DNA from: Pseudonocardia parietis
Lineage (GTDB): Bacteria > Actinomycetota > Actinomycetes > Mycobacteriales > Pseudonocardiaceae
NCBI RefSeq assembly: GCF_017876315.1
Contig: NZ_JAGINU010000001.1
Coordinates: 5,146,001 to 5,210,000, forward strand
Direction of reading: 5' to 3'
Length of the DNA: 64,000 nucleotides
Under the pieces are notes generated by a model. The model did no database searches and was not told where the DNA came from. It worked only from the letters and a program-made list of their open reading frames with translations. The position numbers and the translations under genes were made by a program. This document shows positions 49,967 through 58,274 of this stretch, one piece after another (within the stretch, counting starts at the first letter, position 1; each line of letters starts with the position of its first letter).

Positions 49967-50953
49967 TCAGATGAGGCCGAGCTTGCGCACCGCGTCGCGC
50001 TCCTCGCCGAGCTCGGCGACGCTGGCGTCGATCCGCGAGCGGGAGAAGTCGTCGATCTCCAGGCCCTGGACGATCTTCCAGACGCCGCCCTCGGAGGTGA
50101 CCGGGAACGAGGAGATGATGCCCTCGGGGACGCCGTAGGAGCCGTCCGACGGGATCGCGGCCGAGGTCCAGTCGCCGGCCGGGGTGCCGTTGACCCAGTC
50201 GTGGACGTGGTCGATCGCGGCGTTCGCGGCCGACGCGGCGGACGACGCGCCCCGGGCCTCGATGATCGCGGCGCCGCGCTTGGCGACGGTCGGGATGAAG
50301 TCGTTCTCCAGCCAGTCCCGCTCGACCTGCTCGGCGGCGATCTTGCCGTTGACCTCGGTGTGGAACAGGTCCGGGTACTGGGTCGCGGAGTGGTTGCCCC
50401 AGATCGTGAGCTTGGAGATCGCGTCGAGCCCGACGTCCAGCTTCTTCGCCAGCTGGGCCAGCGCGCGGTTGTGGTCGAGGCGGGTCATCGCGGTGAACCG
50501 CTCGGCCGGGACGTCCGGCGCCGAGGCCTGGGCGATCAGCGCGTTGGTGTTGGCCGGGTTCCCGACGGCGAGGACGCGGATGTCGTCCGCGGCGCCGTCG
50601 TTGATGGCCTTGCCCTGCGGGCCGAAGATGCCGCCGTTGGCCTCGAGCAGGTCGCCGCGCTCCATGCCCTTGGTCCGCGGGCGGGCGCCGACGAGCAGCG
50701 CGACGTTCGCGCCGGTGAAGGCGGCCTTGGCGTCGTCGAAGATGTCGATGCCGCGCAGCAGCGGAAACGCGCAGTCGTCGAGCTCCATCGCGGTGCCCTC
50801 GGCGGCCTTCACGGCCTGCGGGATCTCCAGCAGGTTCAGCTTGACCGGGGTGTCGGGCCCCAGAAGCTGCCCGGAGGCGATCCGGAAGAGCAGCGCGTAA
50901 CCGATCTGGCCAGCAGCTCCGGTGACGGTGACGGTGACGGGGGTAGCAGACAC
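49967..50953 (-). CDS. mdh: Malate dehydrogenase
   Basis: 328 residues from the GTG at 50953. NAD motif TGAAGQIGYALLFRIASG near the N-terminus; substrate arginines in ARPRTKGMERGDLLEANG; GNPANTNALIA; catalytic pair D/H in MTRLDHNRA and IWGNHSATQYPD. It interconverts malate and oxaloacetate in the TCA cycle. A minus-strand TAGGGT (50966-50961) ends 7 bp before the GTG, implying a leaderless mRNA. Open frame upstream of that GTG is antisense to the DUF418 gene and not coding. Confidence 0.95.
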   Translation of the reverse strand: MSATPVTVTVTGAAGQIGYALLFRIASGQLLGPDTPVKLNLLEIPQAVKAAEGTAMELDDCAFPLLRGIDIFDDAKAAFTGANVALLVGARPRTKGMERGDLLEANGGIFGPQGKAINDGAADDIRVLAVGNPANTNALIAQASAPDVPAERFTAMTRLDHNRALAQLAKKLDVGLDAISKLTIWGNHSATQYPDLFHTEVNGKIAAEQVERDWLENDFIPTVAKRGAAIIEARGASSAASAANAAIDHVHDWVNGTPAGDWTSAAIPSDGSYGVPEGIISSFPVTSEGGVWKIVQGLEIDDFSRSRIDASVAELGEERDAVRKLGLI

Positions 50954-51050
50954 GGGACGGACCCTAGTCGGGTCCGCCCCGGAACACCGCGACGGGGAGC
51001 ACACGGATCGCTCCAGGTGGCGGGAACCACACCGGGGTAGCGTCGCCGCG

Positions 51051-52232
51051 GTGCGCGGACTCCCGGTGGCCGACCGTTCCCCGGCCCCCGATCTGGCCCG
51101 CGGGGCGGCGCTGCTGCTGATCGCGGTGGCCAACGCGCACACCTTCGTCACCCACCGCGGGATCGGGGTCCGCGGCTACCCGCGGGACCTGACCGGGGCG
51201 GACGCGGTCGTCGCGGCGGTGCAGCTGACGCTGGTCGACGGCCGGGCGTATCCGCTGTTCGCGCTGCTGTTCGGGTTCGGCATCGCGAGCCTGGCGGCCC
51301 GGCGCACGGCACCGGGCGAGCCGGCGGGTGACGCGGTGCTCGCCCTCGTCCGGCGGCGCGGCGGGGCGCTGCTCGCGATCGGGGCGGCGCACGCGATCCT
51401 GCTGTGGCACGGGGACTTCGTCGCGGCCTACGGCCTGATCGCGGTGCTGCTCGCCGGCCTGCTGGCCCGTGGCAGCACCACCGCCCTGGTGACGACGGCG
51501 GCCGGGACGATCACGCTGCTCGTCGGGCTGTACGCCCCGGTGGCGCTGACCGACACGCCGCAGGCGTCCGCGTCGCCGTCGCTGGTGACGCCGGACGTGC
51601 TTGCCGCCGCCACCGACCGGTTCGGCGAGTGGTTGTTCGGCAACCTGCTGCTGAGCGCGATCGGGCTGACCGGCGCGGCCGCGATCGGGGTGCTGCTGGC
51701 CCGCGCGGGGTGGCTGGCCGATCCCGTGCGGCACCGCGGCGCGTTGCTGCGGCTCGCCGTCGCCGGGATCACCGCCGGGGTGCTGGGCGGATTGCCGCTG
51801 GCGCTGGTCGCGGCCGGGGTCTGGGCCCCGCCGACGGGCACGGCGCTGCTGCTCGGGCCGCTGCACGCGCTCACCGGGTACGCGGCCGGTGCGGGCTACG
51901 CGGCGCTGGCCGGGCTGGTCGCGGCGCGGTGGGTCCGGCGCGGCGGTCCCGGATCGGTGGGGCGGTCGCTGGTCGACACCGGGCGACGGTCGCTGTCGGC
52001 CTACCTGGCGCAGTCGGTGGCGTTCGTCGCGCTGTTCCCGGCCTGGACCCTCGGGCTGGGCGCGGGCCTGCCGGTCTGGGCGGCGACGCTGTGCGGGGCC
52101 GGGGTGTGGCTGGTGACGGTGCTGGTGGCGACCTGGTCGGCCCGCACCGGCGGGCGCGGCCCCGCCGAGACCCTGCTGCGGCTGCTGACCTACGGCCGCC
52201 GGCCTTCGCCCCGGCCTAGCATCGAGGCATGA
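51051..52232 (+). CDS. DUF418 family integral membrane protein
   Basis: 393 residues from the GTG at 51051, with a TAGCGT 7 bp upstream (probably leaderless). About nine membrane segments. The N-terminus RSPAPDLARGAALLLIAVANAH and DGRAYPLFALLFGFGIASLA are the YeiB-like start; the C-terminal DUF418 domain has RSLVDTGRRSLSAYLAQSVAF. Function unknown; relatives are suspected transporters or acyltransferase-like proteins. The stop overlaps the next gene (ATGA). Confidence 0.87.
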   Translation: MRGLPVADRSPAPDLARGAALLLIAVANAHTFVTHRGIGVRGYPRDLTGADAVVAAVQLTLVDGRAYPLFALLFGFGIASLAARRTAPGEPAGDAVLALVRRRGGALLAIGAAHAILLWHGDFVAAYGLIAVLLAGLLARGSTTALVTTAAGTITLLVGLYAPVALTDTPQASASPSLVTPDVLAAATDRFGEWLFGNLLLSAIGLTGAAAIGVLLARAGWLADPVRHRGALLRLAVAGITAGVLGGLPLALVAAGVWAPPTGTALLLGPLHALTGYAAGAGYAALAGLVAARWVRRGGPGSVGRSLVDTGRRSLSAYLAQSVAFVALFPAWTLGLGAGLPVWAATLCGAGVWLVTVLVATWSARTGGRGPAETLLRLLTYGRRPSPRPSIEA

Positions 52233-52798
52233 GCGGCGAGCGGGGCCCGGGCGGACCACCGGAGGACGACGACCGGCCGCCGTCGTGGCAGGGCGCGCCC
52301 GGGTACTCGGGGATCGACCCCGGTGCGTTCGGGCCGTACACCTCGACGCCGGGCGAGCCGGGGTACCCGGGGATCGACCTCGACGGGCTCGGCCCGCACA
52401 CCTCGAGGCCGGGCGAGCCGGGGTACCCGAGTATCGACCCCGACGGGCTCGGCCCGCACGCCCCGCTGCCGGGCGCACCGCCGTACCCGCCGGGCACCGA
52501 GCCGGAACGGGCCGCGGTCGCCGACCGGGCCTCGGCGCCGCCGCCGATCGGGTCGGTACTCCCCCGCTGCGTCGCCGCGGGCGCCGGTTGGGCGGCGGTG
52601 GCACTGCTGCTGGCGCTGTTCACCGGCGTCGCCTCGTGGCCGCTGCGCGGGCTCGCGCTGCTGGTGCCGTGGGGGCTGACCGCGGCCGCGCTGCTCCTGC
52701 CGGCCCGGCGCGGGGCGGGCCCGGGCGGACTGGTCGCGCTCGCGTTCGGGCCGTTCTGGCTGCTGCACGCGCTGCTGGTCGGCCTGCTCGGCTGGTGA
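52229..52798 (+). CDS. Membrane protein with three 20-residue N-terminal repeats
   Basis: 189 residues, overlapping the DUF418 stop. After an acidic, Pro-rich start come three 20-residue repeats (25-44, 45-64, 65-84) of the type GYPGIDLDGLGPHTSRPGEP, then a Pro-rich linker and three hydrophobic segments (about 111-131, 135-152, 163-187). The repeats are probably exposed and unstructured. I do not recognise a family. Coupling to the DUF418 gene suggests a shared membrane role. Confidence 0.75.
   Translation: MSGERGPGGPPEDDDRPPSWQGAPGYSGIDPGAFGPYTSTPGEPGYPGIDLDGLGPHTSRPGEPGYPSIDPDGLGPHAPLPGAPPYPPGTEPERAAVADRASAPPPIGSVLPRCVAAGAGWAAVALLLALFTGVASWPLRGLALLVPWGLTAAALLLPARRGAGPGGLVALAFGPFWLLHALLVGLLGW
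52301..52480. repeat. 60-bp in-frame tandem repeat, three units
   Basis: Units at 52301-52360, 52361-52420 and 52421-52480 encode the 20-residue repeats of the small membrane protein. Units 2 and 3 are more alike than unit 1. The period keeps frame, so copy number can change without breaking the gene. Confidence 0.85.
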
Positions 52799-52829
52799 CG
52801 GCGGACCGGATGCTCAGCGGGCCGGGTGC

Positions 52830-54233
52830 TCAGCGGGCCGGCGGGATGTTGGCGTTGCGGTGGAACACGTTGTCCGGGTCGTAGACGGCCTTGATCGCGG
52901 CCAGCCGGTCGTACTTGTCCCCGAAGCTCGCCCGGACCCGCGCCGCGTCGTCGGGCATCATCGTGTTGATGTAGACCCCGGATCCGATCGCGTGCGGTGC
53001 GAGCGCGGCGTAGAACTCCCGGACCCAGGCCCGCTCCGCGGGCAGCCCGGCGAGATCCGGGGCCAGCCCGACGAGGAAGAGGTTGAACCGTGGGCTGCGG
53101 CCGCCGCCGAACGCGGTCGCGTCGTCGGCGACCTCGCAGTACGCCCCGCCGAGGGTGAACAGGTGCACCACGGACAGCGGCGAGACCCGGCGGGCCACCT
53201 GTCCCGCCAGTACTTCGATCACCGGGTCGCCGAGGTCGGCGAGGTAGCAGCCCTTCTCATAGACGTGCAGGCCCCAGTCGTTGGCCTCGTCAAACATCTG
53301 CTGCAGCGCGGTGAACGGCATCGGAGTGCAGAACTCGAACAGCGGTGCCGGGGCCTGGGCCCGGATGCGGGCGTGCACGGTCTCGGCGTCGGCGTCGGGC
53401 TGCTCGCCGGTCGTCCCGATCACGGCCAGCGCCCAGCCGGGTCGGAACTGCACGTCTTGGGGGACGAACGGGGTGGGCGGCGCGCACAGGGCGATGACCT
53501 GGAACCCGACCGTGCCGGGCAGGTCGGGGATCAGGTCGCGGGCCAGCCGCAGGACCTTCGCGCCGTCGTCGAGCCCGAAGAAGAACAGGCCGAACGAGAT
53601 GACGGGACCGACCGGGACCACCGCGAACTCGAACTCGGTGACGATCCCGAAGTTGCCCCCGCCGCCGCGCAGCGCCCAGAACAGGTCCGGGTGCTCGTCG
53701 GCCGACGCCCGCACGACACGCCCGTCGGCCAGCACGACCTGCGCGCCGAGCAGGTGGTCGATCGTCAAGCCGTAGCGGCGGGTCAGCCAGCCCATGCCGC
53801 CACCGAGGGTCAGGCCGCCGATGCCGGTGTGCCCGATCTCGCCGGACGGGACGGCGAGCCCGTGCTCCTGGGTGGCCGCGTCCACGTCGCGCAGCAGCGC
53901 GCCCCCGCCGGCCCGGACCCGCCGGGCAGCCGGGTCGACGATCACCGCGTTCAGCGACCTCAGGTCGATCACCAGGGTCCCGTTCCCGGCCGAGAGTCCC
54001 GCCACGTGGTGCCCGCCGCCCCGCACCGCGATCTCCAGCCCACAGCTGCGGGCGTGGTCGACGGCGGTGACGACGTCCTCGACATCCGCGCAGCGCGCCA
54101 CCAGGGCGGGGTTGTGGTCGATCGCGCCGTTCCAGACGCGCCGGGCCTCGTCGTAGCCGGGGTCGTCGGGTGCCACGACGGTGCCCGTCATGCGGGCACG
54201 CAGGTTCCCGGTGTGGTCCACGGTGGCGGTCAT
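52830..54233 (-). CDS. FAD-linked oxidase, berberine bridge enzyme-like
   Basis: 467 residues. The FAD-binding PCMH domain has RGGGHHVAGLSAGNGTLVIDL near residue 70; the second histidine of GGGHH is placed to carry 8-alpha-linked FAD. SGEIGHTGIGGLTLGGGMGWLTRRYGLTIDHL follows, lacking the cysteine of bicovalent members, so mono-covalent flavin is likely. The BBE domain closes the protein (YDPDNVFHRNANIPP). Such enzymes oxidise sugars or secondary metabolites. Shine-Dalgarno GGAGGCCC precedes the ATG. Single gene, substrate unknown. Confidence 0.9.
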   Translation of the reverse strand: MTATVDHTGNLRARMTGTVVAPDDPGYDEARRVWNGAIDHNPALVARCADVEDVVTAVDHARSCGLEIAVRGGGHHVAGLSAGNGTLVIDLRSLNAVIVDPAARRVRAGGGALLRDVDAATQEHGLAVPSGEIGHTGIGGLTLGGGMGWLTRRYGLTIDHLLGAQVVLADGRVVRASADEHPDLFWALRGGGGNFGIVTEFEFAVVPVGPVISFGLFFFGLDDGAKVLRLARDLIPDLPGTVGFQVIALCAPPTPFVPQDVQFRPGWALAVIGTTGEQPDADAETVHARIRAQAPAPLFEFCTPMPFTALQQMFDEANDWGLHVYEKGCYLADLGDPVIEVLAGQVARRVSPLSVVHLFTLGGAYCEVADDATAFGGGRSPRFNLFLVGLAPDLAGLPAERAWVREFYAALAPHAIGSGVYINTMMPDDAARVRASFGDKYDRLAAIKAVYDPDNVFHRNANIPPAR

Positions 54234-54374
54234 GGCGGGCCTCCGGCAAGCGGTGTCGGTGCGAGCGGGACGCCACCGTCCACCCGAGCCGCAGCGGTGT
54301 CACGCCGGACCGGCCGGTTATCCCCACGGTTGACGACGCTGCCCGCGCTGCACCGGCCGGCCGCACGGGCTCCG

Positions 54375-54854
54375 TCAGTCGCGGCGCCGCGAGCTGATCA
54401 CTCCGGTGTTGAACCCGGCCAGGTGCAATCCACCGGCGAACCGGGCGTGCTCCACCTTGAGGCAGCGGTCCATCACGACCTCGATCCCGGCCGCCTCCGC
54501 CCGGCCCGCCAGCTCGGCGTCGAACAGGCCGAACTGCAGCCAGAAGGTGCGCGGACGCGACTCCAGGGCGAGCACCTCGTCCAGCACACCGCCGAGGTCC
54601 TCGGGCTTGCGGAAGACGTCGACCAGGTCCGGCACGACCGGCAGCTCCGCCAGCGACGGGTACACCGGGCGACCCAGGATCTCGCGCGCGTTGGGGTTGA
54701 CGAAGTAGACGTCGAACCCGGTGGACGCGAGCAGGTAGGTCGCGACGAAGTTGCTGGCCCGGGCGGGGTTCGGCGACGCCCCCACCACCGCGACGGTCCG
54801 GGTGTCGCGCAGGATCTGCTGCCGACGCCAAGCGGGCGGGTTCTCCCAGCTCAT
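54375..54854 (-). CDS. CoA-binding domain protein
   Basis: 159 residues from the ATG at 54854. Rossmann-type CoA-binding domain of the YccU family: TVAVVGASPNPARASNFVATYL, VYFVNPNAREILGRPVYPSLAEL, then DRCLKVEHARF near the end. Such small proteins bind CoA, but their role is not settled. It overlaps the metY stop by 4 bp (ATGA), a pairing that suggests sulfur or CoA metabolism but proves nothing. Confidence 0.9.
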   Translation of the reverse strand: MSWENPPAWRRQQILRDTRTVAVVGASPNPARASNFVATYLLASTGFDVYFVNPNAREILGRPVYPSLAELPVVPDLVDVFRKPEDLGGVLDEVLALESRPRTFWLQFGLFDAELAGRAEAAGIEVVMDRCLKVEHARFAGGLHLAGFNTGVISSRRRD

Positions 54855-56191
54855 GAGCTCTCCTTCTGGGCCGCGGTCAGCGCCTGGTCGAGGTCCCACA
54901 CGATGTCGTCGGGGTCCTCGAGGCCGATCGAGATCCGGATCATGTCCTCGGGCACCCCCGCCTGCTCCAGCTGCTCGGTCGTGAGCTGCTGGTGGGTGGT
55001 CGACCCCGGATGCAGGACGAGGGTACGGGCGTCGCCGACGTTCGCCAGGTGGCTGCACAGCTGCACCGACTCGATGAACCGGGCCCCGGCGGTGCGATCG
55101 CCCGCCACACCGAACGCGAAGACCGCGCCGGGGCCCTCGGGCAGGTAGCGCCCTGCGCGCTCGTGGTGCGGGTGCGACGGCAGGCCCGCGTAGGTCACGT
55201 ACGCCACCCGCGGGTCGGCCTCCAGCCACTCCGCGACCTTCTGCGCGTTGGCCACGTGCTGGTCCATCCGCTGCGGCAGCGTCTCCACACCCTGGATCAG
55301 CAGGAACGCCGAGTGCGCCGACAGCGTCGCGCCGACGTCACGCAGCTGCTCGGCACGCAGCTTCGTGAGGAACCCGAGCTCCTGGAAGTTGCCCCACCAG
55401 CTCAGCCCGCCGTACGACGGCACCGGGTCGGTCATGCCCGGGAAGTTCCCGTTGCCCCAGTCGAACGTGCCGCCGTCGATGACGACACCGCCGAGCGTCG
55501 TGCCGTGCCCGCCGAGGAACTTCGTGACCGAGTGGATGACGAGGTCGGCGCCGTGCTCGAGCGGCCGGCACAGGTACGGCGTCGCGAGGGTGGCGTCGAT
55601 GATCAGCGGGAGCCCGCGCGCGTGCGCGACCTCGGCCAGCCCGGCGACGTCGGCGACCTCGCCGCCCGGGTTCGAGATGATCTCGGCGAACAGGCACTTC
55701 GTGTTCGGGCGGATCGCCGCGGCGTAGTCGGCCGGGTCGGTCCCCGGGACGAACGTGGTGTCGACGCCGAAGCGGCGCAGCGTCACGTCGAGCTGGGTGA
55801 TCGTGCCGCCGTAGAGCCCGGCGGCCGCGACGACATGGTCGCCGGCGCCGGCGAGCGCGGCGAACGTGAGGAACTCCGCCGACTGGCCGGACGCCGTGCA
55901 GACGGCGCCGATCCCGCCCTCCAGGCTCGCCAGACGCTCCTCCAGCGCGGAGACCGTCGGGTTCGCGATCCGCGAGTAGACCAGCCCGTACTTCTGCAGC
56001 GCGAACAGTGCGGCGGCGTCGTCGGTGTCGCGGAAGACGTAGCTGGTGGTCTGGTGGATCGGTACCGCCCGCGAGCCGGTCGCGGCGTCCGGCACCGTCC
56101 CCGCGTGCACGGCGCGGGTGCGGAAGCCCCAGGCCCGGTCCTGCTGGGGGTGTGACGGTGCTTCGGCGGATCTGTTCGCGCGCTCACTCAC
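54851..56191 (-). CDS. metY: O-acetylhomoserine aminocarboxypropyltransferase (sulfhydrylase)
   Basis: 446 residues from a GTG at 56191. Cys/Met-metabolism PLP enzyme: GFRTRAVHAGTVPDAATGSRAVPIHQTTSYVF start, YSRIANPTVSALEERLASLEGG, and the Schiff-base lysine in HSVTKFLGGHGTTLGG. The long VFDWGNGNFPGM-like insert and LHPGSTTHQQL ending are typical of MetY rather than MetB. It makes homocysteine from O-acetylhomoserine and sulfide. metX is not next to it. Confidence 0.93.
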   Translation of the reverse strand: MSERANRSAEAPSHPQQDRAWGFRTRAVHAGTVPDAATGSRAVPIHQTTSYVFRDTDDAAALFALQKYGLVYSRIANPTVSALEERLASLEGGIGAVCTASGQSAEFLTFAALAGAGDHVVAAAGLYGGTITQLDVTLRRFGVDTTFVPGTDPADYAAAIRPNTKCLFAEIISNPGGEVADVAGLAEVAHARGLPLIIDATLATPYLCRPLEHGADLVIHSVTKFLGGHGTTLGGVVIDGGTFDWGNGNFPGMTDPVPSYGGLSWWGNFQELGFLTKLRAEQLRDVGATLSAHSAFLLIQGVETLPQRMDQHVANAQKVAEWLEADPRVAYVTYAGLPSHPHHERAGRYLPEGPGAVFAFGVAGDRTAGARFIESVQLCSHLANVGDARTLVLHPGSTTHQQLTTEQLEQAGVPEDMIRISIGLEDPDDIVWDLDQALTAAQKESS

Positions 56192-56285
56192 GCCGCCATC
56201 CTGCCTCCCGCCCGGTCCCGGCGCCGCACCGCGCTCGTCACAGCTACGCGCAGCACCACCGCCCTCGAGGTGCAAACATTGGTGT

Positions 56286-56495
56286 ATGGCCCGCACCAAC
56301 ATCGACCTGGACGACGATCTCGTCACCGAGGTGATGCGCCGGTACAGCCTGCGGACGAAACGGGAAGCCGTCGACCTGGCCCTGCGACGTCTGGTCGGGC
56401 CGCGCCTGTCCCCGAAGTTCCTCGCCGGCCTGGAGGGCGTCGGCTGGGACGGCGACCTCGACGACACCCGCCGCTCCGACGTCGCCAAGATTTAG
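56286..56495 (+). CDS. VapB-family type II antitoxin, apparently without toxin
   Basis: 69 residues from the ATG at 56286. The N-terminus ARTNIDLDDDLVTEVMRRYS and LRTKREAVDLALRRLVG is the ribbon-helix-helix of VapB/DUF2191 antitoxins, with an acidic C-terminal tail (GWDGDLDDTRRSDVAKI) of the sort that covers a PIN toxin. No PIN-domain frame follows: 56496-56627 holds no acidic-motif ORF, only a hairpin, and the next gene is on the other strand. It is an orphan or remnant, perhaps acting in trans. Confidence 0.85.
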   Translation: MARTNIDLDDDLVTEVMRRYSLRTKREAVDLALRRLVGPRLSPKFLAGLEGVGWDGDLDDTRRSDVAKI

Positions 56496-56584
56496 TTGGT
56501 GCCCCGCCGAGCAACGTTGGTCACGGAACTCGTCAGCCCAGGCGCCCGATCCCGTTACCCACCGCATGGTCACGGGTTCGTGCA

Positions 56585-56612
56585 GGATCGGTGCCAGATC
56601 CGGCACCGATCC
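56585..56612. terminator. Hairpin between the VapB-like gene and dienelactone hydrolase
   Basis: Perfect 11-bp arms GGATCGGTGCC / GGCACCGATCC with a 6-nt loop between convergent stops. Confidence 0.75.
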
Positions 56613-56627
56613 GACACGACTCCCCGA

Positions 56628-57341
56628 TCAGAGGTGCTCCTCCAGGAACCCCAGCACCCGCTCGGTCGCGTCGGTCGCGGACGGCTCGTGGTAGGCCGCC
56701 CGGATCGGCAGCCGCTGCGCGATCGCGCCGGTGACCCCGGGCGTCCGGGTCATGAACGAGTGCCCGGCGTCCGGATAGACCTTCACGTCGTGCGGGATGC
56801 CGCGCTCGGCGAGATCGGCCTCGAGGCGCTGCGGGTAGCCGTCGGCGAACTCCAGGTCCCGGCCACCGAAGCTGGCGATCACCGGGCACAGCGGCTCGAC
56901 GCGGGCCGCGGTGCGGCCGTAGAAGGGCACCGCCACCCGGTAGCGCCCGGTTTGCGACAGCAGCAGGGCGAACCCGCCGCCCATGCAGAACCCGATGACG
57001 CCGATCCGCTCGGGGTCGACCGTGGGCTGGTCGGCGAGCCAGCGCCGCGCCGACTCGCAGTCGCCCAGCGCCGCACCCCGCCCGGTGGTCATCGTCGTCA
57101 TCGTCGACGCCACGCACAGCGACCGCACCCGGCCGCGGGCGAACAGGTCCGGCATCAGCACCGTGTAGCCGGCGCGGGCGAGCTCGCGGGCGATCCGGCG
57201 CATCTCCGGGGTCGCCCCGAACAGCTCGTAGATCATCACCAGCGCCGGGCCGGGCGTCCCGCCGTCCTCGGGACGGACCAGGAACCCGGGCAGCTTCCCG
57301 CCGTTGACGCTCCCGACGGAGACGTCCGCCTCGATCGTCAT
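56628..57341 (-). CDS. Dienelactone hydrolase family protein
   Basis: 237 residues from the ATG at 57341. Alpha/beta-hydrolase with cysteine nucleophile in GFCMGGGFALLLS and histidine in DAGHSF, the Cys-Asp-His triad of dienelactone hydrolases. The N-terminus VNGGKLPGFLVRPEDGGTPGPALVMIYELFGATPEMRRIA is typical. It may open lactone rings in aromatic breakdown, although no chlorocatechol genes are nearby. ATGA overlap with tesB. Confidence 0.92.
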   Translation of the reverse strand: MTIEADVSVGSVNGGKLPGFLVRPEDGGTPGPALVMIYELFGATPEMRRIARELARAGYTVLMPDLFARGRVRSLCVASTMTTMTTGRGAALGDCESARRWLADQPTVDPERIGVIGFCMGGGFALLLSQTGRYRVAVPFYGRTAARVEPLCPVIASFGGRDLEFADGYPQRLEADLAERGIPHDVKVYPDAGHSFMTRTPGVTGAIAQRLPIRAAYHEPSATDATERVLGFLEEHL

Positions 57342-58255
57342 CGCTGCGCCTCCCGCACCCGGACCAGGCCCTCCTGCATCGTCGTCGCGACCAGCAGGCC
57401 GTCCGCGGTGAAGAACCGCCCGCTCGCCAGCCCGCGACCGCCGGACGCCGTCGGCGAGTGGCAGGTGTAGAGCAGCCACTCGTCGGCCCGGAACGGCTCG
57501 TGGAACCACATCGCGTGGTCCAGGCTCGCCATCTGCGGAGCGGTCTCGGGTGCCTCGTGCCGGGCCAGGACCGAGCCCAGCAGCGTCAGGTCGCTGGCAT
57601 AGGTGAGCAGGCAGACGTGCAGCAACGGGTCGTCGGGCAGCGTCCCGTCCGCGCGCAGCCACAGCCGGACCGGCTCGTCGGACGCGGTCCGGTTCGGCGA
57701 CCACACCGGCTCGTCGATGTGGCGGATGTCCAGCGGGCGCGGCAGGCCTGCCAGCCAGCCGCCCTCGCCCCGCAGCGCACGGGCCCCGAGGTCGTCGACC
57801 TCGTCCGGAGCCGGGACGCCCGAAGGCATCGGCTCGGAGTGCACGAGCCCCTGCTGCTCCTGCTGGAACGACGCGGACAGCGAGAAGATCGCCTCGCCGC
57901 GCTGGATGGCCAGTACCCGCCGGGTGGTGAACGAGCGGCCGTCGCGCACCCGCTCGGTCTCGTAGACGATCGGGATGCTCGGGTCGCCGGGGCGGATGAA
58001 GTACGCGTGCAGCGAGTGCACCCGGCGGTCCTCGGGCACCGTGCGGCCGGCCGCGACGAGCGCCTGCCCGGCGACCTGGCCGCCGAACACCCGAGGCAGT
58101 GTCACCGGCGGGCTCACCCCGCGGAAGAGGTTCTCCTCCAGGCGTTCGAGGTCCAGCAACGCGACCAGGTCGTCGAGCACGGTCTGCCCGCGCGGCTCAC
58201 CGTCGGAGGCTCTCGCCCGCGGCTCGGTCGGGGGAACGGGATCGGCGGCACTCAC
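57338..58255 (-). CDS. tesB: Acyl-CoA thioesterase II
   Basis: 305 residues from a GTG at 58255. Double hot-dog fold: FRGVSPPVTLPRVFGGQVAGQALVAA and HSLHAYFIRPGDPSIPIVYETERVRDGRSFTTRRV in the first half, and SLDHAMWFHEPFRADEWLLY with the catalytic aspartate in the second. It hydrolyses medium- and long-chain acyl-CoA. It heads an operon with the dienelactone hydrolase; pyk lies 19 bp upstream on the same strand. Confidence 0.95.
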   Translation of the reverse strand: MSAADPVPPTEPRARASDGEPRGQTVLDDLVALLDLERLEENLFRGVSPPVTLPRVFGGQVAGQALVAAGRTVPEDRRVHSLHAYFIRPGDPSIPIVYETERVRDGRSFTTRRVLAIQRGEAIFSLSASFQQEQQGLVHSEPMPSGVPAPDEVDDLGARALRGEGGWLAGLPRPLDIRHIDEPVWSPNRTASDEPVRLWLRADGTLPDDPLLHVCLLTYASDLTLLGSVLARHEAPETAPQMASLDHAMWFHEPFRADEWLLYTCHSPTASGGRGLASGRFFTADGLLVATTMQEGLVRVREAQR

Positions 58256-58274
58256 GGGACGGGAGTATGCGCGA

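Noticed and set aside
56496..56627. VapC toxin remnant after the antitoxin
   Set aside because: No frame shows the acidic PIN motifs; a terminator hairpin occupies the space.
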